A DNA stretch of 64,000 nucleotides. Source: Hybos culiciformis (Eukaryota; Arthropoda; Insecta; Diptera; Hybotidae). Made by a program: the position numbers and the translations under genes. The DNA is taken from assembly GCA_964007475.1 (NCBI GenBank), contig OZ023273.1:20571557-20635556 (forward strand), read 5' to 3'. The notes below the pieces were generated by a model that did no database searches, was not told where the DNA came from, and saw only the letters and a list, made by a program, of their open reading frames with translations. This document shows positions 27,801 to 38,366 of the stretch, one piece after another (the first letter of the stretch is position 1; each line of letters begins with the position of its first letter).

Positions 27801-28900
27801 TTTAGGTTATTTTTAAATCAGTATCTAGAAATTTGTATTTTCGTTTATTTTTAGTGAAATAATTTTTAATCACTTAGTACCCAACATTTGAATAATCATT
27901 TTAAAATAAAACATTTAATTATCTTTGTTAAGGCATGGCTAATTAAAAATATAATATTCATATAATATTTTTAATTACTTTTTAAATAACTTTTTATGCT
28001 TAATATATTTTACTATTTACTGATAATAACTTTATGTTTTTATGCTCAATTATATTTTTAAAGCACTTCAAAGTTCATTATAATTGGTTTTTGTTAAAGT
28101 GCCTATAATATTTCTATTTATTTAATATTTCATTAAATTTTTTAATCGATTTTGTTTTAGATATATTCATAATCAAAGTTTTATCTCTATTCATTTCAAG
28201 TTTCAATATTAGAAAATTATGAGATTTGACATTATGATAATTAAATTATTTTGCTTTCAATTTTGAGTTATGAATCTTAATTTTTTTTCATGTCAAGCTG
28301 TTTTTCCAATTTAACCAACAAACTTTAATTGATACCTAACAATTATCATTGAGGCAATCAAAACATTAATCATTAATCAATCATTATCTTAATATCAAAT
28401 TGTTGGTTTGCATAACTCCTTCTTTTAAAGAATATTTTTAGTATAGATTTAGAATTGGTTGTTATTTATAAAGCGAAATTTCTCTTAACAAACTATTGAA
28501 TTTTCCATTTTTAAGCAAAAATTGCCTGGAATTAATGTAACAAGAATTCAACCGAATAATATTGAATGTTTTCTATAACGAAAATTTAAAAAAAGGATAT
28601 TTTAAAACACTTTAGATAAAATCTTATAGATATATTCAAAGATCCACCTGATGTTTTCTTATATTAAAAATTATTATATATTTTCTATTCAGAACATGTT
28701 CCAAAATTTATTAAAAGCTAAAAACATTTGGTATGTATTAAAAAATTTTCCAATTTTTTTTTTTTTATATGTAAATAGGTACATATATGAAAATTTTTAT
28801 CTACATAAAGTTATAATTTTTTTTTCTTTTATCTAATATAAAAAATAAAATATATATATATTTTTTTTTCTATAAAAAATTTTAAAATTTAATATACTTA
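21900..28900. other. AT desert, no gene found
   Basis: Predominantly A/T sequence with scattered poly-T tracts and ATATAT/TATGTA runs (for example 24,380-24,410 and 27,180-27,235). Frames of 60-87 codons are chance frames rich in Ile/Asn/Tyr/Phe. No hairpin, repeat array or element end stands out. If the Hox assignment holds, the iab-4 primary transcript probably starts somewhere to the left of 28,978, but no promoter could be picked out. Confidence 0.45.
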
Positions 28901-28959
28901 TTATTAAATTATGTATTTTATATGCTACAAACACTGCTGGTTGCTGCTATTAATGGTGA

Positions 28960-29050
28960 TCTTGCGCTACTTCGTGGACGTATACTGAATGTATCCTGAG
29001 TGTAAACTATCCGGTATACCTTCAGTATACGTAACACGAGGATGCACCTC
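28960..29050 (+). ncRNA. mir-iab-4: microRNA precursor mir-iab-4
   Basis: This is the Hox-cluster microRNA that, by knowledge of the family, represses Ubx and other posterior Hox mRNAs. The 5p arm begins ACGTATACTGAATGTATCC at 28,978 and runs to 28,999. The 3p arm begins CGGTATACCTTCAGTATACG at 29,012 and runs to 29,035. Both agree over their length with the mature insect miR-iab-4 sequences as I recall them. The fold is classic: 28,978-28,989 pairs with 29,021-29,032 as 12 continuous base pairs. Pairing continues past single mismatches to a terminal loop around 29,000-29,011. A lower stem pairs 28,970-28,976 with 29,035-29,041. It stands alone in AT-rich DNA. In other insects it lies between abd-A and Abd-B, on the strand opposite to them. 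Confidence 0.96.
28960..29050 (-). ncRNA. mir-iab-8: Antisense microRNA precursor mir-iab-8
   Basis: The minus strand of the same hairpin also folds. Its 5p arm is the complement of about 29,012-29,034 (starting TTACGTATACTGAAGGTATA). Its 3p arm is the complement of about 28,978-28,997. Both match my recollection of Drosophila miR-iab-8. In Drosophila this product comes from a long non-coding RNA that starts near Abd-B, runs towards abd-A, and limits abd-A and Ubx in the most posterior segments. Folding symmetry is visible here; actual minus-strand transcription is inferred from conservation. Confidence 0.85.
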
Positions 29051-29369
29051 AACAATGGACTACAATAATAATTTAAATAAATATAAAAAAAAACAATATA
29101 GTGATTTTATATATAATTTAAATAGATTTGAAAGTTAATTTTTAAAATGAAATTCAACAATGTGAAATAAATTTGATAAAATAAGTGGATAATAAATTAA
29201 AAAAAAAGTTACAAAATTATAAATTCTATTTCCAAATATGATTCGTTATTTAAATAGTTGTATCTACACAAGAAAAAAACATATATATACATATATTTAA
29301 ATTTATTTGAATTCTCTTTTTTTTTTGTTCTTTTTTAGAATTTGTATTAACAAATCAATTATTTGAAAA

Positions 29370-29570
29370 CTGAGATCATTGTCCAAAAGATCGAAAAATG
29401 TCAACATCATTATCATTTGAAGTGTATTGAGCCTATATTTGATGAAGCCACCTAACAGCAGATCAGTTGATATCAATGTACAAAAAAGGAGTAGTTCCTA
29501 CTTGAAGAAACAAATAGGGTTTGGTTGTTGCTTTTGAAGCACTTACTTTATTTCACTATATGATCTTATT
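29370..29570. promoter_or_regulatory. Complex non-coding island downstream of mir-iab-4
   Basis: About 320 bp past the hairpin, sequence complexity rises: GTCCAAAAGATCGAAAAATG, TGATGAAGCCACCTAACAGC, AGATCAGTTGATATCAATG and GGAGTAGTTCCTACTTG (GTAGTTCCTAC is a small dyad). There is no open frame. It may be part of the iab-4 primary transcript or a conserved enhancer. Confidence 0.3.
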
Positions 29571-30462
29571 ATCATTTCGTGATAGAAACGTAATTATATA
29601 TTACTCCCGGAATAAAGAAAAACAAATTGTAGTATATACAAGTAACTAAGATTTTATAATAAAATTCCTTAAAAATGAAAGAAAAAAAAATGTCGAAACT
29701 TAATCTTTTATTAAAATTTTGATTAACTTTTTCTTTGAATTTAATCTCAAGAGAACAGCTTTTGTTTTTTCATCGTATAACTTTTTTTATTTTGGTTTGT
29801 TTTTTTTTTTTCCTAAAATTTGTAGTAAAATCATTCGAGAAATTTCCTTGGGGATTTTCTTTCTTTTTTTTTTTTTACTATTTTGAATTTAAAATTTGTT
29901 AAAGTTGTCGTTTTCCATGTTGGTTTGGTATTTAAATATTAAAATATTGCATATTACTTTCTCATTATAAAACTTCTTAAATAAGGATTTTTTTTTTTTT
30001 TACCTTCTACTTTTATTTTTTTTAATAAGAAAAGTTTTGGGGAATAAAATTTCTTTTGTTTTTCGTATTATAAGATTATAATATACATATTATTATTTTT
30101 TTTTACGTTAAGAAGATGAAGGCAAAACTCGTCCAACTACCAAATGTATGATTTTTAATCTCAATATGATAAAGATAAACTTTTATAATTCCGTCTCTGC
30201 ACTTGAAAAATTCAATTAAAAAAAAAAAAAAGTTTTTATAAACAAACAAATGTATTTATAAATATTTTAATATATACAAATGAATACATAAGCTGTTTAA
30301 GTATATGAATTGTAAGTTTGATAGATTTTTATATAAAATTTTAATTTTTTTTTCGAAATTGTAATTCATAAAATCTTATTCTCGAATATAGAATCTAAAC
30401 ACACAGGTGTACGGAAAAACATATAGGCTTAAAACTTTAAAAAACAGCTTTACTCATTTCAG
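29571..30462. other. AT-rich spacer, no gene found
   Basis: Poly-T runs at about 29,800-29,812, 29,865-29,877 and 29,989-30,001, and TATA-type microsatellite near 30,250-30,280. No frame, hairpin or repeat end of note. Confidence 0.45.
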
Positions 30463-30801
30463 TGTTTACATGAACAAGATCCTTAATGCTTCATTATATG
30501 GCGTACAATGCAATTGACAATTTTTCGGTAGGTAAAAAAAGTTTTTATTTATGTAAAAATGTGTTGGTCTTTAAAACTTATAACATTTTTTTTATAGTTT
30601 CAGTATTTTTAGAACATCCAGTAAGATTTAACAGAAAATTTGAAGACTTTAAATACACAATAACAGTGGCAAATAAAACAACAATATCTTTTTTCATTTA
30701 TAAGAGGACGGCCATGCTCTGAGCAACTAAAATATATTAGTAAAAGAAATTTATAATACAAATACATGTACTATAATTAAATTGTTATATAAATAAATAA
30801 A
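30463..30801 (+). other. Possible two-exon transcript end with small ORF and poly(A) signal
   Basis: TACTCATTTCAG ends at 30,462 as a plausible acceptor. An exon of 69 nt could follow and end at GTAG before GTAAAA (30,532). CATTTTTTTTATAG ends at 30,597, giving a 66-nt intron of the size common in flies. AATAAA occurs at 30,792 and 30,796. A frame from the ATG at 30,489 stays open through or across the intron to TGA at 30,719-30,721 and includes HPVRFNRKFEDFKYTITVAN. I recognise no family. It lies 1.5 kb downstream of mir-iab-4 on the same strand, so it could be the 3' end of the iab-4 primary RNA rather than a protein gene. All splice calls are by eye. Confidence 0.25.
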
Positions 30802-32564
30802 GTTTTAATGAAAAATTATTGTTAATTATTATATAGGTATGCCAAACTAGCTGAATTTGTTGTAATTTCAAATAAAATCTGCCTAAGAAATTGCGGTATA
30901 TGAAAAGCTTATCAAAAATCCTGTCAATCTGCGCCCCTTTTTTTTAATTTGATATATCGACATAAAAGATTGTATTCTGCCAATTATTCTAATTTTTTTT
31001 TTTTCATTTCATAACAGTTTTTTTACAAATGAAGTCTGTCATTTTGGTTTCCACTTTTTTTAATTTTGTGATTTTTTTTCAACAAAAATATGTACCAATT
31101 TTAGCATAATCGAATATAAATTGACCAATTTTAAAGCGATAAAATGTTTAATTTATTAATTTTTTTAATGCTTGTAAATAATGTTAAATTAATCTGAATA
31201 AAAAAAAATATGAAATTTATTATTGTTAAAGCGAACAATAAATAAGCAGATTTAAAATACATAATATTTTATACGCATTTGTATATTTGAAAATTTTTTT
31301 TAAATTTATAATTAAACATTTATTCCAATTTGCCTATATTTTATTTTCTTTTATGACTGAAATTAATTTATTTATGTAATAAATTGTTTACATTAATAAC
31401 ATTATATTATACTGATATTTGTTCTGTAAAAAAGGCATTAGTTTATTTATTAAACATTAACATTTATTTTTTGGAGTATTTTTCATACTAGGACGTACTG
31501 CATAAAAGCTTTTAATCTCAAAAAATATGTCGACTGGTAAAATTCTGAATAAATTTGTAAATTTTAAACCTATTTAAAATAATGTTTTAACGATCAAAGA
31601 ATAACTTCAAGCATGAAAATAAGTAATTGTTGTCCAGGAGCAATGGCAATGGAATTCACCAGTATTATTATGCTGATAGTAAGTATAAGTGAAAAAAATT
31701 GTAGAAAAGACGGGCATAATTAATAAAAACTGGATTAAACTTTAAATAATAATAAAATAATATAAAAGTACATATACTTAATATGTTATTTGTATGTATT
31801 GTAGAAGACACAAGAATTTTATTTCGTTTCGTCAATTTTTATTTATCAATATTTTTTTCTTATATTTAACTTTTACATATTTCTATAAAGCTAAATAAAT
31901 TTTTTAAAATCACAAGTATTTTATATTCATAAGGTCACCATTCTTGTCGTTTTGTTTTTTAATTTTATTTTACCTCTCTTTAAATCACTTTAACTATTAT
32001 AGTGCCCATCTTAACACATAAAATTGTGGATAATATACCAATATCGTATTAAGTGGGTTTAAAATATTCATAGTTATTCACACCGGCTTTAATTTACTTT
32101 ATCTTGCAATAGTTAAGTACTTCAAAGCACATAATAATAAAATTAACAACAAAATCATAAGTAATAATTTTTCAATATTTTTAAGCTACAAATAAATACT
32201 TTACGTTTCAATTCTCTATTCACAATTAGTGTACTTAGCGAGTTATGCAGGCCTTTTATTCTGGAATTGAAATTTTCTGCTGTATATTCCTTTAATGAAT
32301 TTTACTTCGACTGATAAGCCTTTTTATATAGTATTTTTATAAAATAAAAAAGAAACTGAAATAAAAAAAAACTACCATGAAATTAATTGTTAAGTTTAAT
32401 TTGATTATTTCTAAATTTAGAAGTAAACTATAAATAATTATAACAGGTTTAGAAAACATTTTTTCAAGGTTTGTAATAAGGCTACATTTATATAATATTA
32501 AATATAGAAGTTTTGAGAAAAAAATAATTTGAATAAAACATGAATAAACTATTTTTTTCTCAAG

Positions 32565-32765
32565 GCATTTTGTCGACGAAAAAAGTGTCAGAAATCTCCA
32601 ATGAAAATCCGGAGTGGTGTTCCTTTAATTTTTGTACGCTTTCAACGAACAATTTTGATAATTAGTGTTTAGTGTACAAATATTGTAGAATTTTCAGCTA
32701 TCAACTCTGGTGTTAAAACAAAAGACTATTTGCCGGTGTTTCATTCATTTGAGACGTATATACAA
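32565..32765. promoter_or_regulatory. Complex non-coding island
   Basis: GGCATTTTGTCGACG, GTGTCAGAAATCTCC, AAAATCCGGAGTGGTGTTCC, GTACGCTTTCAACGAAC, AACTCTGGTG and TTTGCCGGTGTTTC stand out from AT-rich flanks. No open frame runs through. It is a candidate conserved regulatory element. Confidence 0.28.
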
Positions 32766-34109
32766 TTTAATATCATTGAAACATTATTCTAGTTTTTATT
32801 ATGCAATAAAATTTAAATTTAGTAATCCAATATATGTTTAAACTTTATAAATATATGTATAGATTTTCATAATTTTATATTAATACTTGCAAATTATGTT
32901 ATATCCATGAAGTTTTAGATTGTAATATTTTCCTAGACTTTAATTTCTCTGTACGCATGTATACAACAAATTATAGTTAGAAAATGTAACCTTTATTATC
33001 AATACACATTGGACCTCTTGCGGAATTCACGAAAAACTTTCTAAACAAAAATACATTATGTGTAGGTACTAATATCTTAATATCCAATAAGAAATTATAA
33101 ATGTCAATCAATTTACATTAGAAATACCGTCTGAAGCCAAATAAATTCATAAATATCAAAATAAAATACAATTTAATTGAAGTTGTTAATATTCCGAAAA
33201 TTTTGTATTTCTTCATAATTCAATAATATAGATTTAATATCGAATTAAGATTTTTCAAGGAAATTTTATATTCGCTAATATTACATTCAAAGTACATTTT
33301 ATAATAAGAGTAATAGTATCATAATTTAAATGTTAATCTTATTTAAATTCGGATTTTCATTCTATAATAGTTAAATCATTTCAGATTTCTTAAGAACAAT
33401 ATAAATTTAACAAAGTACTAACACTAAATTAAATATAATTATTTATTAAACTTTATTTATTAGTTCTGAAATAATTTGTGTATTACAATAGTTTTAAAAA
33501 AAAAATTTGAATTATTAAATATAAACAAAATAACCGTATTGAAAACGTTCTTAGAATTACCTGTTTGAACTCTCTTAATTTCATCCATGAAGCGTATTTT
33601 CTATATTTTTCACAGTTTAAACTAAACTTTATACTTCTAAAATAAATATGATTTATACATTGATGTAATGTACCTACACATAGTTTTAAATATTAGGAAT
33701 TATTGCTTGTAAGAAAATTATGACATAAATCACAAAATTACTATTTTGCAATCACGAATTTTTTTATGAATTGAGATTAGAAAAATTAATTTTCTTATAA
33801 AAATTAGATAAAAATTAGATAAAATTTATATAAAGTTAAATGAAGAGATGTTGAGATGAAGGAAAAACTTGTTGTGAGAATAATTATTATCTGTTATGCA
33901 ATAAATATTTCGAATATAATTTAGTCTCGATTCCTGCATATAAAATCAAAAGCAAAAGTATATATTACTCTGATCAATTCAATTGTCACCTATATGGATG
34001 TGAAATCTATAGACCCTGACAGAAGAAAAAAAAAACTGTGTGTATTATTTAAACGTAATGTCTTAAGAATAATATAATGATTCGGAACTATCAACTATCA
34101 AAGCGCTCC

Positions 34110-34425
34110 AAATATATATTCAAATAAAAAGGCTTGGATGGGAGCATGTATAACCAGTGCCTTAAAATCGATTTCTTAATAAAATTCTAAAATGGAAGTA
34201 CAAAAGTAACAAAGTAGCTGCTCAATTTTGTCTGCGATAGGAAAATTCTGTGAACCAACAACATTTGGAACAATAAAAACTAGAAAACAGAAGCGTAGGA
34301 AACGTGGCTTGATTTGGACATTAAAGCCGTTCAAAGAGGCAGAAGAATTCCTAGATCAAAAACAAAGACTGATTTTATATATAATTTTTTCATTTAAAAA
34401 TAAAAACTTAATCAATCAATGAAAA
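34110..34425 (+). pseudogene. Possible gene or mobile-element remnant, not identified
   Basis: A G+C-raised stretch contains an open frame that runs from a stop at 34,207 to a stop at 34,420 with no ATG in its first part. It reads through a basic segment, GTIKTRKQKRRKRGLIWTL. The minus strand is also open across much of the same DNA, so the coding strand, if any, is unclear. Upstream, GGCTTGGATGGGAGCATG continues the unusual composition but in another frame, with stops. This looks like the decayed end of something once coding, or a conserved non-coding element; I could not name a family. Confidence 0.25.
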
Positions 34426-35059
34426 TTAAAATCTTTGACAAACCAATCTGCTATATTTCCATTAAAGATTTTGCTAAAATTTTTATTATGTAAAAAAGTC
34501 TAGGAATTCGAAAAAAAAAAAATTAAATTATAACTTATTATAAAAAAATAATCCCAAAATCCTTTTAGAATTTTTTGAGAGAAATTGTTTAAAAGATTCC
34601 CTATAAGTACTTAATAACAATTTATAATTGAATAAAAGAAATGTTCTAAGTTTTTTAACAAAAATTGTTAGACTAATAGCCATCAGAATAGATATTGACT
34701 GTATACACAAATGATTTAAAAATCTCTCATGTGAATGTAAGGCGTACATTAAATTATTTTTTTAATATTTAATTTAAATTAATTCCATAATAAAAAATTA
34801 TTCAATTATTATTATGTATTAAAATTATTAAGTATTTAAATATTTCTTTTTTTTAAGAATGTTTTAAATTATCTTTTATTTTTTTTTTATTATTTGATTC
34901 TGATTATATCGATTTCTAAGCCTTTTACTTCAACATCAACTTTCTTCGCAATTTATCTTCTTACACATTTCCGGAATCTATGAATTGTTGAACTCATCTG
35001 GATACTTAATTTAGACTGATTGATAAAAAATAAATACTCATAATGATTATAATAATAAA

Positions 35060-35250
35060 TTATCGAAATAACGCAGGAAAACGAAATTCTGGAATCGAAA
35101 GAAAAATGGATTGCAATAGCGTGATTCCTCAACAAAATTCTGGATAGCATTTAAACATAGTTAAACAAGGTGATAGTTGAGAAGGTAATAACGCAAGCAT
35201 CCTTACAGCAGTCGGGAAGATGGGATTTTAGTCGTTAGTCTAATATAAAT
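35060..35250. mobile_element. Possible remnant of a retroelement 3' region
   Basis: ATCGAAATAACGCAGGAAAA starts a stretch that reads IEITQENEILESKEKWIAIA before a stop. About 130 bp on comes CAGCAGTCGGGAAGATGGG and TTTTAGTCGTTAGTC. The combination of a Glu/Lys-rich tail and a GGGA..TTTTAGTCG block recalls 3' ends of some insect non-LTR retrotransposons. No poly-A tail or target duplication was found, so the assignment is weak. Confidence 0.2.
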
Positions 35251-36360
35251 ACATTTACTCTTTCTAATAAAATATAAAAAAAAAAATGTTCTTACACAGA
35301 AATGTAGATGGTCTTTTATATATATCTATACATTAAATTATTAAAAATATAGCTTTAATTGATAAAAAAATTATTCTAAAATGTTTTTTTACGCTGGCTT
35401 TTATGACTTTTATGTACGTTCATATTCATGTTTACAAACCTGTTCAAATGAAAGGGAATTAATATGTTCAATCTAATGTTCATATTCTTGTTAAATTTAA
35501 GATACATTGTTGATTTGTTTAATAATACCAGAAACTAAAAACTAAAATTTGAAAGTAGAATAAAAACAATTATTAGAATAAATACAAGGTTTTATTTCAG
35601 AAACTCCTGCTCATCTATAAACATAATTTGTGGCTATTAGACTATGAATTTTGTACTGTGAACTATGATATACTTATATAAAAAGAAAAAAAAAAAAAAT
35701 ATTCTATGTATTTGTTTTTTTTTTCTACATATTTGATTTTTTTTGTTTAAGAATCCAATAAGACTTTTTTTGGAAAATGAAAATAAATGTATCTGTATTA
35801 ATAAAAAAAAAAAACTTTTTCTAAAATTTATCGCATGGTAAGATGAAATGAGAATGAATAAAATATGTCTGTTGTTATGGAAACCAAATCGATTCAGCCA
35901 TGTTAACCCTCTTGTGTTATAATCAAAAAAGATACACATTAGAAAAAAAAAATTAATTTCATTTCACCGCACACTCTCTTTTCGCTTTCACTTTTAATGT
36001 TTCGGTATTTTTTGTTGGTGCTTTTTTTTTTTCTATTTACTTAATACTGGTAATATTCAGGTTTACTTTATTTTTTTTTTTAATTTTATTTTGATAAAAT
36101 ATGTTCTTCGAATCATTATTCGAACAAATATTCAACTTTAAACATACTTTAAATAAAAATGATTCGACCTTCGTAAATAACTGGCTATATATTTTTAAGG
36201 GCTTGAATTTCAAATATTAATTCAATGAAGATTCTGAAAAAAGAAAATTTCTAACCATACTTTTATGTTCCCATTTGTTAAAAAATTTTATCTTGCTCTT
36301 GAAAGTTTATTACACTTTTTTGACATTTATAAATTAAAATCAAATATTTCATTGAGAAAA

Positions 36361-36840
36361 ATGTCCAATAAAAATTCTAAAAAAGAATTTAAAATAATAC
36401 CGCCGCAACAATTTAATTTTGAGAACGGAGACTCATATTATGGTGAATTTATTTTTGACAAGCAGTCCAATTTAATACAGAAGCATGGCTTTGGTACGTA
36501 TACAACATCCAAAGGATATGCTGTGAACGGTCAATGGGTACACGATAAATTAACGTGCAAAGTCAAAATAAATTTTCCAAATAATTCGTTCTACGAGGGA
36601 TATCTCTTAAAGACGCACGATTATAGACTTGGTAAATATCAATTTGGTGATGATTCAGTTTGTTATGGTGATTTTAATCAAAATTTCATGAATCGTAATG
36701 CATCTAAAGTAAGGTTTAAAGATCCGAATAGAAAAAAATGGAACATGAAGATAAATGAAAATAATGAAATTTTATTAGAATTTAATTGGAAGGATGAAGA
36801 TGAAGTTGCTGATTGTGATGAGTTATGTCTTGAAGATTAA
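36361..36840 (+). CDS. MORN-repeat protein, intronless, 159 residues
   Basis: MORN repeats form short beta-hairpin units used in scaffolding at membranes, cilia and germ-line structures; the exact role here is unknown. Visible units, numbered from the chosen start, are DSYYGEF (24-30) leading to HGFGTYTTSKGY (42-53), NGQWVHDKL (56-64) leading to INFPNNSFYEGYL (70-82), and LGKYQFGDDSVCYGDF (90-105). The C-terminus is acidic (KDEDEVADCDELCLED). The frame is open upstream to an ATG at 36,265, but the ATG at 36,361 has A at -3 and begins a hydrophilic, MORN-typical N-terminus, so it is preferred. Poly(A) signals AATAAA occur at 37,119 and 37,130. No intron signals interrupt the frame. No other confident protein gene is in the window. 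An intact single-exon gene here may be a retrocopy or a nested gene. Confidence 0.85.
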   Translation: MSNKNSKKEFKIIPPQQFNFENGDSYYGEFIFDKQSNLIQKHGFGTYTTSKGYAVNGQWVHDKLTCKVKINFPNNSFYEGYLLKTHDYRLGKYQFGDDSVCYGDFNQNFMNRNASKVRFKDPNRKKWNMKINENNEILLEFNWKDEDEVADCDELCLED

Positions 36841-37700
36841 TTTACGTAATTACGAAAATTTATCTATAGCATATTAAATTCGATTTGTATCTGCACAACT
36901 ATGTTATTCATTTGGTACTATGTTAAGATTTTGTTGCGGAAAAATATTTATAATTGGATTCCATTTTTAAATAATACTTAAAATAATACGAAAATCTTAA
37001 ATTAATTTATTTTATAGCTTAATTTCAAGCAGAATTAATTTGATAAGAATTTGTTTTCAGAAGTATTATTATTCACCTGAGCCGTATAATCTATCTTTTA
37101 TGTCTTATCGAAGTAAAGAATAAAAATTAAATAAATATAAATAGCAACTGAATGTCCTCACTTAATTATACAGGTTCAAAATATTTCGTATTTTGCTACG
37201 ATACTCAATTTGATTAATATGAAATTAATTTTATATAGATATTGCTTTCTATCACATCACCACCAAAACATATAAGCTTATGATTCTACCAAAAGAAAAA
37301 AAATGTTTTTCTTTCAAATAAAAAAAAACATACTTGAAATTATTATAATTATAATTAAAGAAAACAGCAAAAAAAAATTTACTTATAATTTTATTTATAT
37401 TTTATAATCTTATTTATTTCATATATCCATTATGATGCAATATTCACGAAATTTATTTGAAATATTTATTATTTCAACCTTGTTTTTATTAAAATGTATA
37501 TCGAAAAAGAATAATAGAAGAACTAAATTTAACAACTACGATTAAAAAATTACAGAAAATACACCTGCAGCAAAATTGTTTTTTTCTGTAACAATAAGGT
37601 TTCGGTTATACAATGAAATAATATGCAGAAAACCCCAATTTTTAATTATAATAGGTACAGAAAACTTCATCTGAGTCACAACACAATTTCGGCAATTATT
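36841..37700. other. 3' UTR of the MORN gene, then AT-rich spacer
   Basis: The first ~300 bp probably form the 3' untranslated region up to the AATAAA signals at 37,119-37,135. Beyond that only A/T-rich sequence with poly-A runs is seen. Confidence 0.5.
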
Positions 37701-37708
37701 CAGTAAAG

Positions 37709-37973
37709 TACTTTAATGTGCATGTGATCGGTAAGTTGTATCATAGATTAAGAATATACATAGATTCTTAGCTTCATACGACATTATTTTTGGTATTTTC
37801 ATGTGAATGTGTTAGTAAAACAAAATAAAATACGTGATAATTATCAATATATGAAAAGATTTTATTTAGTTTTACTAACACCTTCACATAAAAATACCAA
37901 AAAAGACTGAAAAAATGTTGTATGAAGCTATACATCTTTCTGTATTCTTAATCTATGGTTGTATTTACTACCG
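37709..37973. repeat. Foldback (long inverted repeat) 1
   Basis: The left arm at 37,731-37,821 (ATAGATTAAGAATAT, GCTTCATACGACATT, TTGGTATTTTCATGTGAA, GTGTTAGTAAAAC) is matched in reverse complement by 37,869-37,973 (GTTTTACTAACACC, TTCACATAAAAATACCAA, ATGTTGTATGAAGC, TATTCTTAATCTAT). A ~47-bp loop separates the arms. A flanking word at 37,712-37,727 is reused in foldback 2. It resembles a foldback MITE, but no clear terminal target duplication was seen. Confidence 0.85.
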
Positions 37974-38117
37974 TAAATTTAGCTCAGTAAATGGTATATT
38001 AAATGCGTCAATACACATGTAATTATTTATTTAAGAAAATTTTATTTACACACTTCAATTTTATTTACTTGCTTCATTTTGAACTTTTGTTTATTTTTTG
38101 CATTGCAAATGTATAGA

Positions 38118-38366
38118 TTGCAACTACCTCTCACATGCACATTAAAACAGTATACAAAACTTGTTAATAAAATTTGTTATATAGCTCGTTGTGTATTTAC
38201 TCAAAAACACATGCACACTTGTCAATTTATATCACTCGACCTGCGGTCTTGTGATATAAGTATTGACGCGTGTGCATGTGTTTTTGTGTATACACAACTC
38301 GTTGTAATAACAAATTTTCTTAACATGTGTTGTAATCTACTATTAATATGCATGCGATTGGTTGGT
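38118..38366. repeat. Foldback (long inverted repeat) 2, nearly loopless
   Basis: The arms meet at an apex at 38,242-38,244, with GACC/GGTC and ATATCAC/GTGATAT next to it. Moving outwards, AAAACACATGCACAC pairs with GTGTGCATGTGTTTT, TTGTGTAT with ATACACAA, and AAAATTTGTTAT with ATAACAAATTTT. Outer parts are more diverged. A 98-codon plus-strand frame across it is a by-product. TCACATGCACATTAAA at 38,131-38,146 is the exact reverse complement of 37,712-37,727, and a diverged third copy lies at 38,342-38,357. The two foldbacks therefore share sequence. Confidence 0.88.

Larger units (their letters stand above)
30830..36360. other. AT-rich stretch with three small complex islands, no confident gene
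   Basis: Mostly A/T sequence with chance frames of 60-100 codons. Islands at about 32,565-32,765, 34,110-34,350 and 35,060-35,250 are listed separately. A fourth patch at 35,965-36,025 (CACCGCACACTCTCTTTTCG, then GTTTCGG and GTTGGTGC) contains a GAGAG core on the minus strand and lies 300-400 bp upstream of the MORN gene. It might serve as that gene's promoter region, which is inference. Confidence 0.4.

Noticed and set aside
28930..29000. Short plus-strand frame through the microRNA hairpin (MLQTLLVAAINGDLALLRG at its start)
   Set aside because: The sequence is explained by the conserved hairpin, and the frame stops within the 5p arm.
35637..35939. 100-codon minus-strand frame upstream of the MORN gene
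   Set aside because: Kept open largely by T- and A-runs (Phe and Lys stretches), with no motif and no splice context.
36265..36360. 32-residue N-terminal extension of the MORN protein from an upstream ATG
   Set aside because: The upstream ATG has T at -3 and the extension is hydrophobic and unlike MORN N-termini. The ATG at 36,361 has a better context, though the longer form cannot be excluded.
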